Positions 57,192 to 64,000 of a DNA stretch of 64,000 bases are shown here, piece after piece (within the stretch, counting starts at the first letter, position 1; every line of letters begins with the position of its first letter). Source of the stretch: Bradyrhizobium rifense (GTDB lineage: Bacteria > Pseudomonadota > Alphaproteobacteria > Rhizobiales > Xanthobacteraceae); the NCBI RefSeq assembly GCF_008123425.1, contig NZ_VSSS01000061.1, forward strand, positions 1-64,000, written 5' to 3'. Both the position numbers and the translations under genes were made by a program. The notes under the pieces were generated by a model, which saw only the letters and a list, made by a program, of their open reading frames with translations, did not search any database and was not told where the DNA came from.

Positions 57192-58415
57192 TCACTCCGT
57201 CTTGAGCGCCTCGATTGGACTGAGCTTGGACGCCTTGTGTGCAGGATAGAAACCAAAGATGAGGCCGGTCGCGATTGAAAAGGCGAGGGCCAGGGCTATC
57301 GCTTCGCTGTCGATCGAGGTGATCCAGCCGGCCATGCGCGCGACCGTCATCGACAGCGTGACGCCGCTGAGGACGCCGATGGCGCCGCCGAGAAGGCAGA
57401 GCACGAGCGCTTCGCAGAGAAACTGGAGACGGATATCCCGCATCCGCCCGCCGAGCGCGCGGCGGATGCCGATTTCTCGGGTGCGCTCGGTCACCGACAC
57501 GATCATGACGTTCATGATGCTGATGCCGCCGACGAGCAGCGAGACCGAAGCGATGGCGACGAGCAGGAGCGCGACGGTGCGGATCGCTCCCTGCTGCGCT
57601 TCCATGGCGGCGGCTGGATCCTGAACCTTGAAGTCGTCGTCCTGACCGGCAGGGACGCGATGCCGCTGCCGCAACAGGCTTTCGATTTCGGATCGCGCCC
57701 CCGCCATCTGGCCGTCGGCGGCCACCTTCGCAATGATGTAGGCGACCGAATCCCGGTTGATGTTGCTGGCGCTGCCGAGGAACCGGAGCTTGGCCGTGGT
57801 GAGGGGGACGAAGGCGACATCGTCCTGCGCGGGGTCCTTGCGATCAAGCACGCCGACCACTTCGAGCGGGACCTTCATGATCCTGATCTGCGCGCCGATG
57901 GGATCGTCGCCTGGCGCGAACAGCTCGCGCGCAACGGTGCTTCCGAGGATCACGACCTTTCCGGCGGCGGCCTCCTCGGCGTTGGAAAAGTAGCGTCCCG
58001 AGGAAAGCTGCCAGTCGCGCACCATGAAATGGCCGGTCGTCGTGCCGTTGATCGTCGTGTTCCAGTTCTTGCCTTCATGGATGACCTGCGCCGTTCCGGC
58101 GATCGAGCCGGCCGCCGCCTGGATTTCCGGGATCTGCTCGAGGATGGCCTGCACATCGCTTTCGGTCATCGTCAGCTTGCTGCCGTCCTTGAGGCGCACG
58201 CCGCCCTGGTAGACTGCGCCGGGCATAATCATCAGCACGTTGGCGCCGATCGAGCGGATCTGCTCCTGGAGCCGCAACTGCGCGCCGGCACCGATCGCGA
58301 AAACCGTCACGATCGACGCAACGCCAATCACGATGCCGAGCATGGTCAGAAAGCTGCGCAGCGGGTTGAGGCGCAAGGCGTGCAGAGCGATCCGGAATCC
58401 CTGAAGCATCGTCAT
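57192..58415 (-). CDS. MacB-like ABC transporter permease
   Basis: A 407-residue permease with a cytoplasmic N-terminus, TM1 (FLTMLGIVIGVASIVTVFAI), a large periplasmic domain (about 45-275) and three C-terminal helices of the FtsX domain (around 285-400, with LGGRMRDIRLQFLCEALVLC). This is the membrane part of MacB-type tripartite exporters. Its ATG overlaps the ATPase stop by four bases (ATGA), so it is translationally coupled. Confidence 0.93.
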   Translation of the reverse strand: MTMLQGFRIALHALRLNPLRSFLTMLGIVIGVASIVTVFAIGAGAQLRLQEQIRSIGANVLMIMPGAVYQGGVRLKDGSKLTMTESDVQAILEQIPEIQAAAGSIAGTAQVIHEGKNWNTTINGTTTGHFMVRDWQLSSGRYFSNAEEAAAGKVVILGSTVARELFAPGDDPIGAQIRIMKVPLEVVGVLDRKDPAQDDVAFVPLTTAKLRFLGSASNINRDSVAYIIAKVAADGQMAGARSEIESLLRQRHRVPAGQDDDFKVQDPAAAMEAQQGAIRTVALLLVAIASVSLLVGGISIMNVMIVSVTERTREIGIRRALGGRMRDIRLQFLCEALVLCLLGGAIGVLSGVTLSMTVARMAGWITSIDSEAIALALAFSIATGLIFGFYPAHKASKLSPIEALKTE

Positions 58416-59137
58416 GACCCAATGCTCCGTCTGGGTAGCAACGGCGCTATCGTCTCGTCGCTGACGAGCTCGCCGTCATGCAGGCGGATGGTGCGCCGGC
58501 ACTGCATCGCGATGCGCGGATCGTGCGTGATCATCACAACGGTCTGGCCGCGCTGGTTGAGTGCGGCAAACAGCGCCAGGATCTCGGCGCCGGTACGGCT
58601 GTCGAGCGCGCCGGTCGGTTCGTCTGCGAGGATGATCAGCGGAGAGGCGATCAGCGCGCGCGCGATGGCGACGCGCTGCTGCTCGCCGCCCGACAATTGC
58701 CGCGGAAAATGATGCGCCCGGTGCAGCATGCCGACGGCTTCCAGGCTCTGCTCGGCGCGGCCAAGGCGTTCCTTGTGGCCCACGCCGCAATAGACCAGCG
58801 GCAGGGCGACGTTCTCGATTGCGTTGTGGCGCGCGAGCAGATTGTAGGACTGGAACACGAAACCGATGCTGCGGGCGCGCAAGGTCGATCTGCGGTCTTC
58901 CGAGAGGTCGGCGACGTTGGTCCCCTCGAGATAGATCGCACCCTCGCTCGGGAGGTCGAGCAATCCGATCATGTTCATCAGGGTGGACTTGCCGGAACCC
59001 GATGGCCCCATCACGGCGAGGATCTCGCCCTGATCGACGTCGAAGGTGACATTGCGCACCGCCGTGACCGCGATCCCGTCGGTGCGGTAGGTCCTGCCGA
59101 CGGATCGGAGACTGATGAGGGGCAGGGTGGCTGTCAT
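58412..59137 (-). CDS. ABC transporter ATPase (MacB/LolD-like)
   Basis: A 241-residue ATPase: Walker A GPSGSGKST, signature LSGGEQQRVAIARAL, Walker B IILADEPTGALD, then TVVMITHDPRIAMQC. The ATG at 59137 overlaps the MFP stop by four bases. It belongs to the MacB/LolD-type subfamily and energises the permease. Not the longer open frame running upstream, which is a shadow of the MFP gene. Confidence 0.94.
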   Translation of the reverse strand: MTATLPLISLRSVGRTYRTDGIAVTAVRNVTFDVDQGEILAVMGPSGSGKSTLMNMIGLLDLPSEGAIYLEGTNVADLSEDRRSTLRARSIGFVFQSYNLLARHNAIENVALPLVYCGVGHKERLGRAEQSLEAVGMLHRAHHFPRQLSGGEQQRVAIARALIASPLIILADEPTGALDSRTGAEILALFAALNQRGQTVVMITHDPRIAMQCRRTIRLHDGELVSDETIAPLLPRRSIGS

Positions 59138-60564
59138 GATCCGAACCTGATGCCGAGAATTTCCATGCCGGCCGGCCGGATCGCCTGTCCGATGGCGACC
59201 TGGCTGCCCTCGACAAGCTCTCCGCTCTTGAGTGCCACTTGTTCCGTACCCGCCGCGCCGACGGTCACGGGGACGCGCTGAAGTGCGCCGTTGGCGGCGC
59301 GCAGCCAGACCCCGCTGCGTCCGGGAGCTGTGTCCGCCCGCGCGCCCGAAGGCTGGAACCGCAGCGCGGCCAGCGGCACCTTCAGCACGTTGTCCTGCTG
59401 CTCGATCACGATCTTGACCAGGGCGGTCATTCCCGGGAGCAGCGCGCCGTCGAGATTGGAGGTCGACAGGACGACCGTGTAGGTGACCACGTGCTGCTGG
59501 TTTTGCGGCGCCTTGCGCACCTGCCGTACCGCTGCTTCGAAACGCCGGTCGGGATAGGCATCGACCGTGAAGTGGGAGCGCTGGCCCGGCGCGATACGCC
59601 CGATATCGGCTTCGTCGACCTGCGCGTGAATCTCCATGTCCTCCAGGCGGTGGGCGACCACGAAGGTGGTGCGGGACTCGAGGCCAACCGCCAGCGTCTG
59701 GCCTTCGTTGACGAACCGGCCGACTACGACGCCGTCGATTGGCGACCGGATCACGGTGCGGTCGAGATCGGCCTGGGCCGCCGCAAGGACGGCGGCCTTC
59801 TCCGGCACCGCCATTCGGGCCTGGTCCAGCTCGGCCTCGATCCGGCGGACGTCGGCCTGCGCACCGTCGACGGCATAGGTATTCAGGGACATGAGGACCT
59901 CGGCCTCGCGCTCCTGGGCCACACGCGCGGTGAATTCCGTCTGCGCGTCGTCGACAGTGGACGTTGCCACGACGTTTTGCGACTGGAGCGCCAGCTTGCG
60001 TTGCAAGGTCTTCTGCGCCGAGGCCTTGACCGCCTGGGCGCTGTCGAGCTTGGCGACGAGCACGTCCCGGCTGCCCTTGGCGTTTTGCAGATCGATCCTG
60101 GCGCGATCGAGCTTGGCTCGCTCGATGTCCACGAAGGAGTCGGCGACCGCCAGCGCCGCCTTGGCCTCGTCGACCTTGGCCGCGAAGCTGCGGGGATCGA
60201 TCAAGGCAAGCGGCTGGTCCTTGCTGACGGTGTCGTTGAAGTCGACATAGACGCGGGCGAGCTGCCCGGACAATTGCGAGCCGACCTCGATCGTCTTGAC
60301 CGGTTGCAGGGCGCCCGTGACGGTGACGGTCTGCTCGATGCTGCCGCGCTGGATCGCGGCATAGCGGAACACGGGGGCGTCCGATCCGAAGGTCGGAATT
60401 TCGCTTGTCGCGGGAACCAGAAGCCGCTTCGTCGAATGATAGGCACGCGCGGCCTTGTCGGCCGCGCTGCCGGCGGCGCCAGCGATGGCGGCCGGCCCCG
60501 TGGCGTAGATCGCGGCGAGGCCGCATGCAGTTCCGAGCAAGGCAATAATTGGCACAAATCGCAT
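59134..60564 (-). CDS. HlyD/MacA-like membrane fusion protein
   Basis: A 476-residue periplasmic adaptor with one N-terminal membrane helix (FVPIIALLGTACGLAAIYAT), a biotinyl-lipoyl-like domain (QRGSIEQTVTVTGALQPVKT), a long coiled-coil hairpin (about residues 150-270) and a C-terminal beta-barrel. It connects the ABC permease to an outer-membrane TolC-type channel not encoded here. ATG at 60564 with AAGGCGGG upstream. First gene of the leftward operon. Confidence 0.92.
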   Translation of the reverse strand: MRFVPIIALLGTACGLAAIYATGPAAIAGAAGSAADKAARAYHSTKRLLVPATSEIPTFGSDAPVFRYAAIQRGSIEQTVTVTGALQPVKTIEVGSQLSGQLARVYVDFNDTVSKDQPLALIDPRSFAAKVDEAKAALAVADSFVDIERAKLDRARIDLQNAKGSRDVLVAKLDSAQAVKASAQKTLQRKLALQSQNVVATSTVDDAQTEFTARVAQEREAEVLMSLNTYAVDGAQADVRRIEAELDQARMAVPEKAAVLAAAQADLDRTVIRSPIDGVVVGRFVNEGQTLAVGLESRTTFVVAHRLEDMEIHAQVDEADIGRIAPGQRSHFTVDAYPDRRFEAAVRQVRKAPQNQQHVVTYTVVLSTSNLDGALLPGMTALVKIVIEQQDNVLKVPLAALRFQPSGARADTAPGRSGVWLRAANGALQRVPVTVGAAGTEQVALKSGELVEGSQVAIGQAIRPAGMEILGIRFGS

Positions 60565-61145
60565 ATCAAAAACCCGCCTTCTTGAAATGGCTTTGTTGGC
60601 GGCAAATTCAAAAATCGCGCTATGGTTGCAAATCATCCGAGGCGATATCGATCGTCAATATGTCGTCGCGGAAGGGCCGACGGTCGGGCGTGCTTCACGA
60701 TCCAGAAGTAAAGCCCGGGGGGCGCGACCTTTCGTGACTTGCCGCGAATCCATACGGGGCGTATCGATATGAGGCGCGCGGTATCGAACTCGATCGACTG
60801 ACTGAACCTCCCGTATGATCTGGCCGAAGCGGCCAGCGAGCGGCGTTCAAGTCGGCGCATGGGTGGCGACGCCATGACGCAGTCGGCGATACCGCGGCCA
60901 CGATGCAGGATTGCCGCATCTCGCCGCGATGCCGCCGGCACGATCGCAGCCTTCTCATCACGAAGCCCGATATGTGAACGCCTTCACTCGTCTTCTGGGT
61001 GCGATGGCCCTAAGACGTCGAACCGGTGGATCGACGCTGTTCGCGCGGTCCCTGCGAATTCATCCAAGCACCTTGTTATCGCTTGCAAGAAGAATGGATG
61101 GCTCGTTGCTTGCTCATCGAGCCCCAAGCCGGGGAGTCCGTTGCC
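60565..61145. other. Divergent regulatory region, ABC operon / FixJ-type regulator
   Basis: 581 bases without a convincing gene. Short symmetric sequences are present: ATACG-GGG-CGTAT at 60752-60764, and TCGATA at 60764-60769 paired with TATCGA at 60782-60787. Two short frames (60633-60941 minus, 60859-61149 plus) have no recognisable content. This must hold promoters for both sides and possibly binding sites for the adjacent regulator. Confidence 0.45.
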
Positions 61146-61802
61146 ATGAGGTCGGCTCAAGCCACAGTTTATATCGTTGACGACGAAATTCAGATTCGAA
61201 ATGCGATTGGAAGTCTCTGCGAGGAAACCGGACACCAGGTAAAATTGTTTGCCTCGACAGACGATTTTCTAGCAGAGAGTCTTTCCGCCGGTCCTTCATG
61301 TCTCGTGCTCGACGTCCGCTTTCCCGGGACGTCGCCCACCGGCCTCGAGCTTCAGCGCCGGCTGGCCGAGACGGGCGTACCCATTCCGATCGTCTTCATC
61401 AGCGGCCATTCCGACGTCCGCGTCTCGGTCGAGGCCATGAAGCGCGGTGCGGTCGAGTTTCTGCCGAAACCTTTTCGCGAGCAGGAAATCCTCGACGCGA
61501 TCAGGCACGGCATCGAGCGCGATCGCAAGCGAATGGAGCGCGAAGACGCCGTGCGCGATGCAAGGCAGCGCGTCGAGACACTGACGATGCGGGAGCGCGA
61601 AATCATGCTGTTGATGGCCGAGGGGCTCGTCGCCAAGCAGATCGCGGCAAGGCTCGGCGTTAGCGAAGTGACGGCGAAAGTTCATCGCGCCAGGATGATG
61701 CGCAAGCTGGAATTGCGTTCGCCGATCGAAGTGGTGCGGCTGGTCGACAGCATGGAGCGCGACGTTGCGGCGCGGGCTGCTGCGGGACAACCGCGCAACT
61801 AG
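61146..61802 (+). CDS. FixJ/NarL-family response regulator
   Basis: A 218-residue response regulator. The receiver domain has acidic pair DD (12-13), phospho-acceptor Asp56 in CLVLDVRFPG, switch Ser/Thr in VFISGHSDV and Lys in FLPKPF. The LuxR-type HTH (about 140-200) has LTMREREIMLLMAEGLVAKQ and GVSEVTAKVHRARMMRKLEL. ATG at 61146 is chosen because the receiver starts at once. No cognate kinase in the window. Immediately upstream of the repeat-protein array and likely to regulate it. Confidence 0.92.
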   Translation: MRSAQATVYIVDDEIQIRNAIGSLCEETGHQVKLFASTDDFLAESLSAGPSCLVLDVRFPGTSPTGLELQRRLAETGVPIPIVFISGHSDVRVSVEAMKRGAVEFLPKPFREQEILDAIRHGIERDRKRMEREDAVRDARQRVETLTMREREIMLLMAEGLVAKQIAARLGVSEVTAKVHRARMMRKLELRSPIEVVRLVDSMERDVAARAAAGQPRN

Positions 61803-61967
61803 GGTTTCGAGCGGCGACTTGTCGCACGACGTCTAGTCCTTACCGATTAGCATGAACTGCAGTCTGTCGCGCGGAGCACGATCGGTTCAGAGTGATCCCA
61901 CGATGTCGGCCTCCTCCAAGACGGCATCCGAACCCAGTCAGACAACTCGGCTAGAAAGGGATTTCCT

Positions 61968-62360
61968 ATGCGCAAATTGTTTTTTGCTTCCGTTGCCATG
62001 CTCGCTCTGTCGTCCGCGGCTCAGGCTGCCAACACCGCGACCACCGTTCAAATCGGCATCGCAAACGGCTCCACCGTGAACCAGCAGGGCCACGTGAATG
62101 ACTCCTCGACCACGTCCCAGCTCGGCTTCGTGAACAGCGCGAGCACCATGCAGGGCACGACCTCTCCGTCGCTCAACAATGTCAGCTCGGTGACCCAGAT
62201 TGGCGTCCTTGGCAACTCGGCCACCACTGGGCAGGTTGCCACCGGCAACAACACCAGCGGGATCAGCCAGACCACGCTCTTCGGCCTCCCGCCGAACAAC
62301 TCCGCTGGTGTCGGGCAGCTCGGTGGCGGACTCAACCTCAGCACCATCACGCAGCACTAA
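61968..62360 (+). CDS. Curlin-like secreted repeat protein 1
   Basis: A 130-residue exported protein with signal peptide MRKLFFASVAMLALSSAAQA. The mature chain is built of QxG-type repeats such as QIGIANGSTVN and QLGFVNSASTM, with Gln at 28, 39, 51, 62, 77, 89, 101, 117 and 129, mostly 11-12 apart, rich in Asn, Ser, Thr and Gly and lacking Cys. This is the composition of CsgA/CsgB curlin repeats. Ribosome site AGAAAGGGATTTCCT. First of at least five genes in a row; probably secreted and polymerised on the cell surface. Confidence 0.8.
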   Translation: MRKLFFASVAMLALSSAAQAANTATTVQIGIANGSTVNQQGHVNDSSTTSQLGFVNSASTMQGTTSPSLNNVSSVTQIGVLGNSATTGQVATGNNTSGISQTTLFGLPPNNSAGVGQLGGGLNLSTITQH

Positions 62361-62372
62361 CCAGCCCCGGAC

Positions 62373-62403
62373 CTCTGGGTGCGCGCGCGCCGCGTACCCA
62401 GAG
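62373..62403 (+). promoter_or_regulatory. Intercistronic hairpin between repeat proteins 1 and 2
   Basis: CTCTGGGT (62373-62380) and ACCCAGAG (62396-62403) form a stem around a GC-rich loop, 13 bases past the first stop. There is no T-run, so it may act as a stabiliser or partial terminator that sets relative levels of the first and later repeat proteins. Confidence 0.5.
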
Positions 62404-62479
62404 TTATGTTTCAACGGCTACGACCAGACTTCTTGGTGGAGCGGCGGATCGAATAGCTGCTCCTAGCGGAGGAACTCAC

Positions 62480-62872
62480 ATGCGGATCAACTATCTACTC
62501 GCAACAGCAGCCATGCTCAGCGCGTTGGCTTCTGTCGATGCCAAAGCCGCCAACACGATCAGCGTGTTGCAATTCGGTACGACAAATCTCTCGTCCACAA
62601 CGCAGACCGGCCCGGTGAACAACACTGCGACGACGCTGCAATTCGGGGCCTTCAACCAGGCGTCGAGCATGCAACTCGGTTCATTCTCTTCGGTCAATTC
62701 AGTGACGATTGGACAAGGCGGCACGACGCCCACCGCGACCAATAACGCTACGGCTGGCCAAGTCGGAGGCGCCAACACGAGCTTGATTGGCCAGATTGGT
62801 TTGAACAACGCCGCCGGGGTGTCCCAGCTTGGCATTCTGAACGGCTCCACGATTTTGCAGCAGGCTCCTTGA
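62480..62872 (+). CDS. Curlin-like secreted repeat protein 2
   Basis: A 130-residue exported protein, signal MRINYLLATAAMLSALASVD and AKA cleavage region. Repeats of the type QFGTTNLSSTT, QIGLNNAAGVS, QLGILNGSTIL; Gln at 31, 42, 54, 65, 79, 94, 105, 116 and 127. The last four are exactly 11 apart, the middle ones 14-15 apart. Ribosome site GCGGAGGAACTCAC. It is of the same length as protein 1 but of different sequence, so it is a paralogue, not a duplicate. Confidence 0.8.
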   Translation: MRINYLLATAAMLSALASVDAKAANTISVLQFGTTNLSSTTQTGPVNNTATTLQFGAFNQASSMQLGSFSSVNSVTIGQGGTTPTATNNATAGQVGGANTSLIGQIGLNNAAGVSQLGILNGSTILQQAP

Positions 62873-62916
62873 CCTGAGATCGTGTGGTGACTCGGCAAAT
62901 ATTGTGGAGGCATATG

Positions 62917-63327
62917 ATGAACAGGCATCTTCTGGTCGTTGCGACGGCGGTTCTCGTCTCCTGCTTCGCCGCGAACGGCCCCGCGCGGGCGCAGGGCGCT
63001 GACATCAAGACGATCGTCTCGGTCAACGGGCCGCCCGTCGTCGTGAACCAGAGCAGCTCGCTCAACATGGTCGGCGTATTCCAGGTTGGCGGCAACACCG
63101 GCGCGACCGTCACCCAGAACGGAAGCAACAATGCCACGGGAGTCCTGCAATTCGGCGGGACGACATCGGCTTCGGTCGGCCAGACGGGCATGAACAATTT
63201 TGCCTTTGTCGGCCAGGCCGGTCAGTCGGCGACGAGCTTCGTGTCGCAGCTCGGTGCCATGAATACGGGGGCGATCGCTCAGTTCGGCGCGGTCAACTCA
63301 TCGACGGTGATCCAGACCAGTCCGTGA
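62917..63327 (+). CDS. Curlin-like secreted repeat protein 3, exact 11-residue periodicity
   Basis: A 136-residue exported protein, signal NRHLLVVATAVLVSCFAANG. ATG at 62917 is favoured by spacing from TGGAGG (62914 is also possible). Gln at 45, 56, 67, 78, 89, 100, 111, 122 and 133: nine positions exactly 11 apart. Units read QVGGNTGATVT, QNGSNNATGVL, QFGGTTSASVG, QTGMNNFAFVG, QAGQSATSFVS, QLGAMNTGAIA, QFGAVNSSTVI. Each is Q-x-G then mostly N at position 6. The regular spacing fits a beta-solenoid with one strand-turn per unit. Confidence 0.85.
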   Translation: MNRHLLVVATAVLVSCFAANGPARAQGADIKTIVSVNGPPVVVNQSSSLNMVGVFQVGGNTGATVTQNGSNNATGVLQFGGTTSASVGQTGMNNFAFVGQAGQSATSFVSQLGAMNTGAIAQFGAVNSSTVIQTSP

Positions 63328-63344
63328 GCTGATGGGGCGAGGCG

Positions 63345-63815
63345 ATGAGATACGGTCAAAGGCTCATGGCATTGGCGGCGTTGCTCGTCGCCATCAGCGT
63401 TGCGTCCGAGGCGTCCGCAGGATCCAGGCCATTGCCGGCCATTGGTGGGCCCGGGTCCTCCTGGAGCAACAGGAGCGTGAGTATCGAGACGATCGTGGAG
63501 TTCGGCAATAACCCGCAGCCGGTCACGATCGTGGAGAACAGCAGCATCAATATTGCGCGCGTGATCGAAATCGGGACGGGGACCGTCGATGCCACGATTG
63601 TCCAGAACGGGACGCGCAACTATGTCAATGTGATTCAGGTCGGCAATACGACCAACGCGTTGATCGGACAGTCGGGCGTCAGCAACATCGCCGACATCAC
63701 TCAGGTCGGCAATACGACCAATGCGCTCCTGCTTCAGATCGGCGACATGAACACGGGAGCCGTCAGGCAGTTCGGGCGTTTCAACTGGCTGTCGATCTTT
63801 CAGTTTGGACGATGA
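63345..63815 (+). CDS. Curlin-like secreted repeat protein 4, exact 11-residue periodicity
   Basis: A 156-residue exported protein with signal LMALAALLVAISVASEASAG. Gln at 87, 98, 109, 120, 131, 142 and 153, exactly 11 apart; a Glu at 76 continues the phase. Units include QNGTRNYVNVI, QVGNTTNALIG, QSGVSNIADIT, QVGNTTNALLL, QIGDMNTGAVR and QFGRFNWLSIF. The N-terminal part (residues about 27-75) is a different, more degenerate region. Ribosome site GGGGCGAGGCG. Same family logic as protein 3 but longer; perhaps a nucleator. Confidence 0.85.
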   Translation: MRYGQRLMALAALLVAISVASEASAGSRPLPAIGGPGSSWSNRSVSIETIVEFGNNPQPVTIVENSSINIARVIEIGTGTVDATIVQNGTRNYVNVIQVGNTTNALIGQSGVSNIADITQVGNTTNALLLQIGDMNTGAVRQFGRFNWLSIFQFGR

Positions 63816-63835
63816 TCGAGATGAAGAGGTGTGAC

Positions 63836-64000
63836 ATGAAGTTCCTCCTGCTCGCATCCGGAATGACCCTCATGACCGCAGTTGCGATGGCGCCAGCCGG
63901 CGCCGGCGAGAGCGGTGATGGTCACACCACCGTGGTCCAGGACGAAAACGGAACCGCAATCATCACGCAAAGCGGTGATCCGGCGCAGGCCGAGGTCAAG
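63836..64000 (+). CDS. Secreted protein 5 of the array (partial)
   Basis: The first 55 residues only, cut by the window end. A signal peptide (KFLLLASGMTLMTAVAMAPA) is followed by GESGDGHTTVVQDENGTAII and TQSGDPAQAEVK. The Gln at VVQDENG and TQSGD are 10-11 apart, so it may continue the repeat type, but the full chain is needed. ATG at 63836 follows GAAGAGGTGTGAC. It shows that the array extends beyond the window. Confidence 0.75.
   Translation, partial: MKFLLLASGMTLMTAVAMAPAGAGESGDGHTTVVQDENGTAIITQSGDPAQAEVK

Noticed and set aside
59138..60526. Upstream extension of the ABC ATPase frame
   Set aside because: The extension overlaps the membrane fusion protein gene in another frame. The ATPase begins at 59137 with ATGA overlap and a normal N-terminus.
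60633..61149. Short frames in the divergent region before the FixJ-type gene
   Set aside because: Composition is Arg/Ala-rich and not protein-like on either strand; the region is better explained as regulatory DNA.

Overview
The window is high-GC chromosomal DNA of an alphaproteobacterium, most likely Bradyrhizobium or a close relative in the Nitrobacteraceae. The evidence is protein-family content (ATP12, PccB, fused IorAB, FixJ-type regulator, many small secreted proteins of the kind seen in that genus), ATGA stop/start overlaps, and several families of dispersed palindromic repeats. No integrase, transposase, phage gene or CRISPR array was seen. Most of the window looks like ordinary core or near-core genome on both strands, with about 60 supported genes.

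Layout. 0-8 kb: oxidoreductase, OprP-type porin, DegP protease overlapping RarA, an orphan HigA antitoxin with a 30-bp palindromic operator, and an RluC-type pseudouridine synthase. 8-16 kb: ATP12 assembly factor, a FliK/FlhB-C-terminal pair away from other flagellar genes, secreted hydrolase, PccB, GST. 16-26 kb: hydrolases, small secreted proteins, an ArsR regulator with a palindrome over its own start facing a NIPSNAP / ABM / isocitrate-lyase-like operon, a TRIC-type channel, a triheme cytochrome. 26-37 kb: fused IorAB, then a six-gene catabolic operon (thiolase, DUF35 OB-fold, MaoC hydratase, SDR, DapA-like aldolase, NUDT19-like Nudix) that reads as a beta-oxidation or retro-aldol acyl-CoA module, then an EamA transporter. 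37-50 kb: a PAS histidine kinase, GrlR-like protein, tRNA-Arg(TCG), AraC regulator, small Zn-ribbon and secreted proteins, a ClpP-like periplasmic protein, an H1-like Lys/Ala protein and a photolyase that appears to start at CTG. 50-56 kb: chemoreceptor, DUF2177, 1-Cys peroxiredoxin, alkaline-phosphatase-superfamily enzyme.

The most unusual region is the right edge (56.8-64 kb). A leftward operon encodes a membrane-fusion protein, ABC ATPase, MacB-like permease and a small LuxR-type protein. Facing it, after a 580-bp divergent spacer, a FixJ/NarL response regulator precedes at least five consecutive secreted proteins, the last cut by the window end. Four of these are built from Gln-x-Gly repeats; in two of them the Gln spacing is exactly 11 residues over seven or more repeats. 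This is curlin-type amyloid architecture, organised here as an array of distinct short paralogues; no CsgE/F/G gene is visible.

All starts were chosen by eye from Shine-Dalgarno sequences, signal peptides and family N-termini. Family names come from recognition, not from searches.
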